The translations under genes were made by a program, and so were the position numbers. This document shows positions 63,981 through 64,000 of a stretch of 64,000 nt of DNA, piece by piece. Source of the stretch: Adiantum capillus-veneris (taxonomy: Eukaryota > Streptophyta > Polypodiopsida > Polypodiales > Pteridaceae). The notes below the pieces were generated by a model. That model saw only the letters and a program-made list of their open reading frames with translations, did no database searches and had not been told where the DNA came from. The stretch spans positions 145,311,741 through 145,375,740 of the forward strand of contig CM043945.1 of assembly GCA_014529385.2 (NCBI GenBank), written 5' to 3'. Each line of letters starts with the position of its first letter. Position 1 is the stretch's first letter.

Positions 63981-64000
63981 GCGTTTTTGCCGTTCTTGCA

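Overview
The window looks like repeat-rich nuclear DNA of a land plant. The evidence is plant-type Ty1/copia and Ty3/gypsy LTR retrotransposons, tRNA-iMet and tRNA-Asp-like primer binding sites, a chromodomain integrase, L1-like LINE remnants, and many long (GA)n/(CT)n tracts. A seed-free plant such as a fern, or another large plant genome, is my guess from the repeat style; nothing here fixes the species. I find no host gene I can name with confidence, and almost everything recognisable is a transposable element in some state of decay.

Layout. 1-1.1 kb: 3' end of a deletion-type copia element. 1.14-3.98 kb: 5'-truncated copia element (+) with its 3' LTR. 4-5.6 kb: unassigned DNA and a long GA tract. 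5.86-7.09 kb: unassigned DNA with five copies of a 20-bp palindrome. 7.6-9.9 kb: gypsy-like gag remnant (-) with PBS and LTR. 10.4-19.83 kb: a chromovirus (-) with two ~1.65-kb LTRs, a long pol ORF and a partial second internal region beyond the left LTR. 19.83-22.07 kb: decayed copia (+). 22.7-27.7 kb: a decayed multi-exon ORF of unknown family, interrupted by a complete small non-autonomous LTR element (23493-26591) with a perfect 5-bp target site duplication. 28.7-34.6 kb: an unrecognised ORF, an inverted-repeat/microsatellite element and a 5'-truncated LINE (-). 34.6-40.2 kb: a gypsy element (+) truncated inside RNase H.

40.2-62.9 kb holds one giant, unusual gypsy element (-), Tat/Ogre-like in size and PBS. 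Its 5' LTR and PBS lie near 62.0-62.9 kb, followed by a 1.8-kb leader, a long split gag, protease, RT, RNase H and integrase. Three features stand out. The integrase carries two tandem H2C2 zinc modules. A second retropepsin-like domain follows the integrase. A 24-bp palindrome recurs in the leader and again downstream of pol, where four copies are spaced 284-285 bp apart. A separate coiled-coil accessory ORF set (43.7-40.3 kb) lies in the same orientation. Inside this element RT-RNase H-integrase-second protease is duplicated in tandem (~4.0 kb, 4-nt microhomology).

62.95-64 kb: 5' part of an L1-like LINE (ORF1-like plus endonuclease), cut by the window edge. The elements are nested and truncated against one another. 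Most ORFs carry stops or frameshifts, so proteins are described as domains rather than as working genes.
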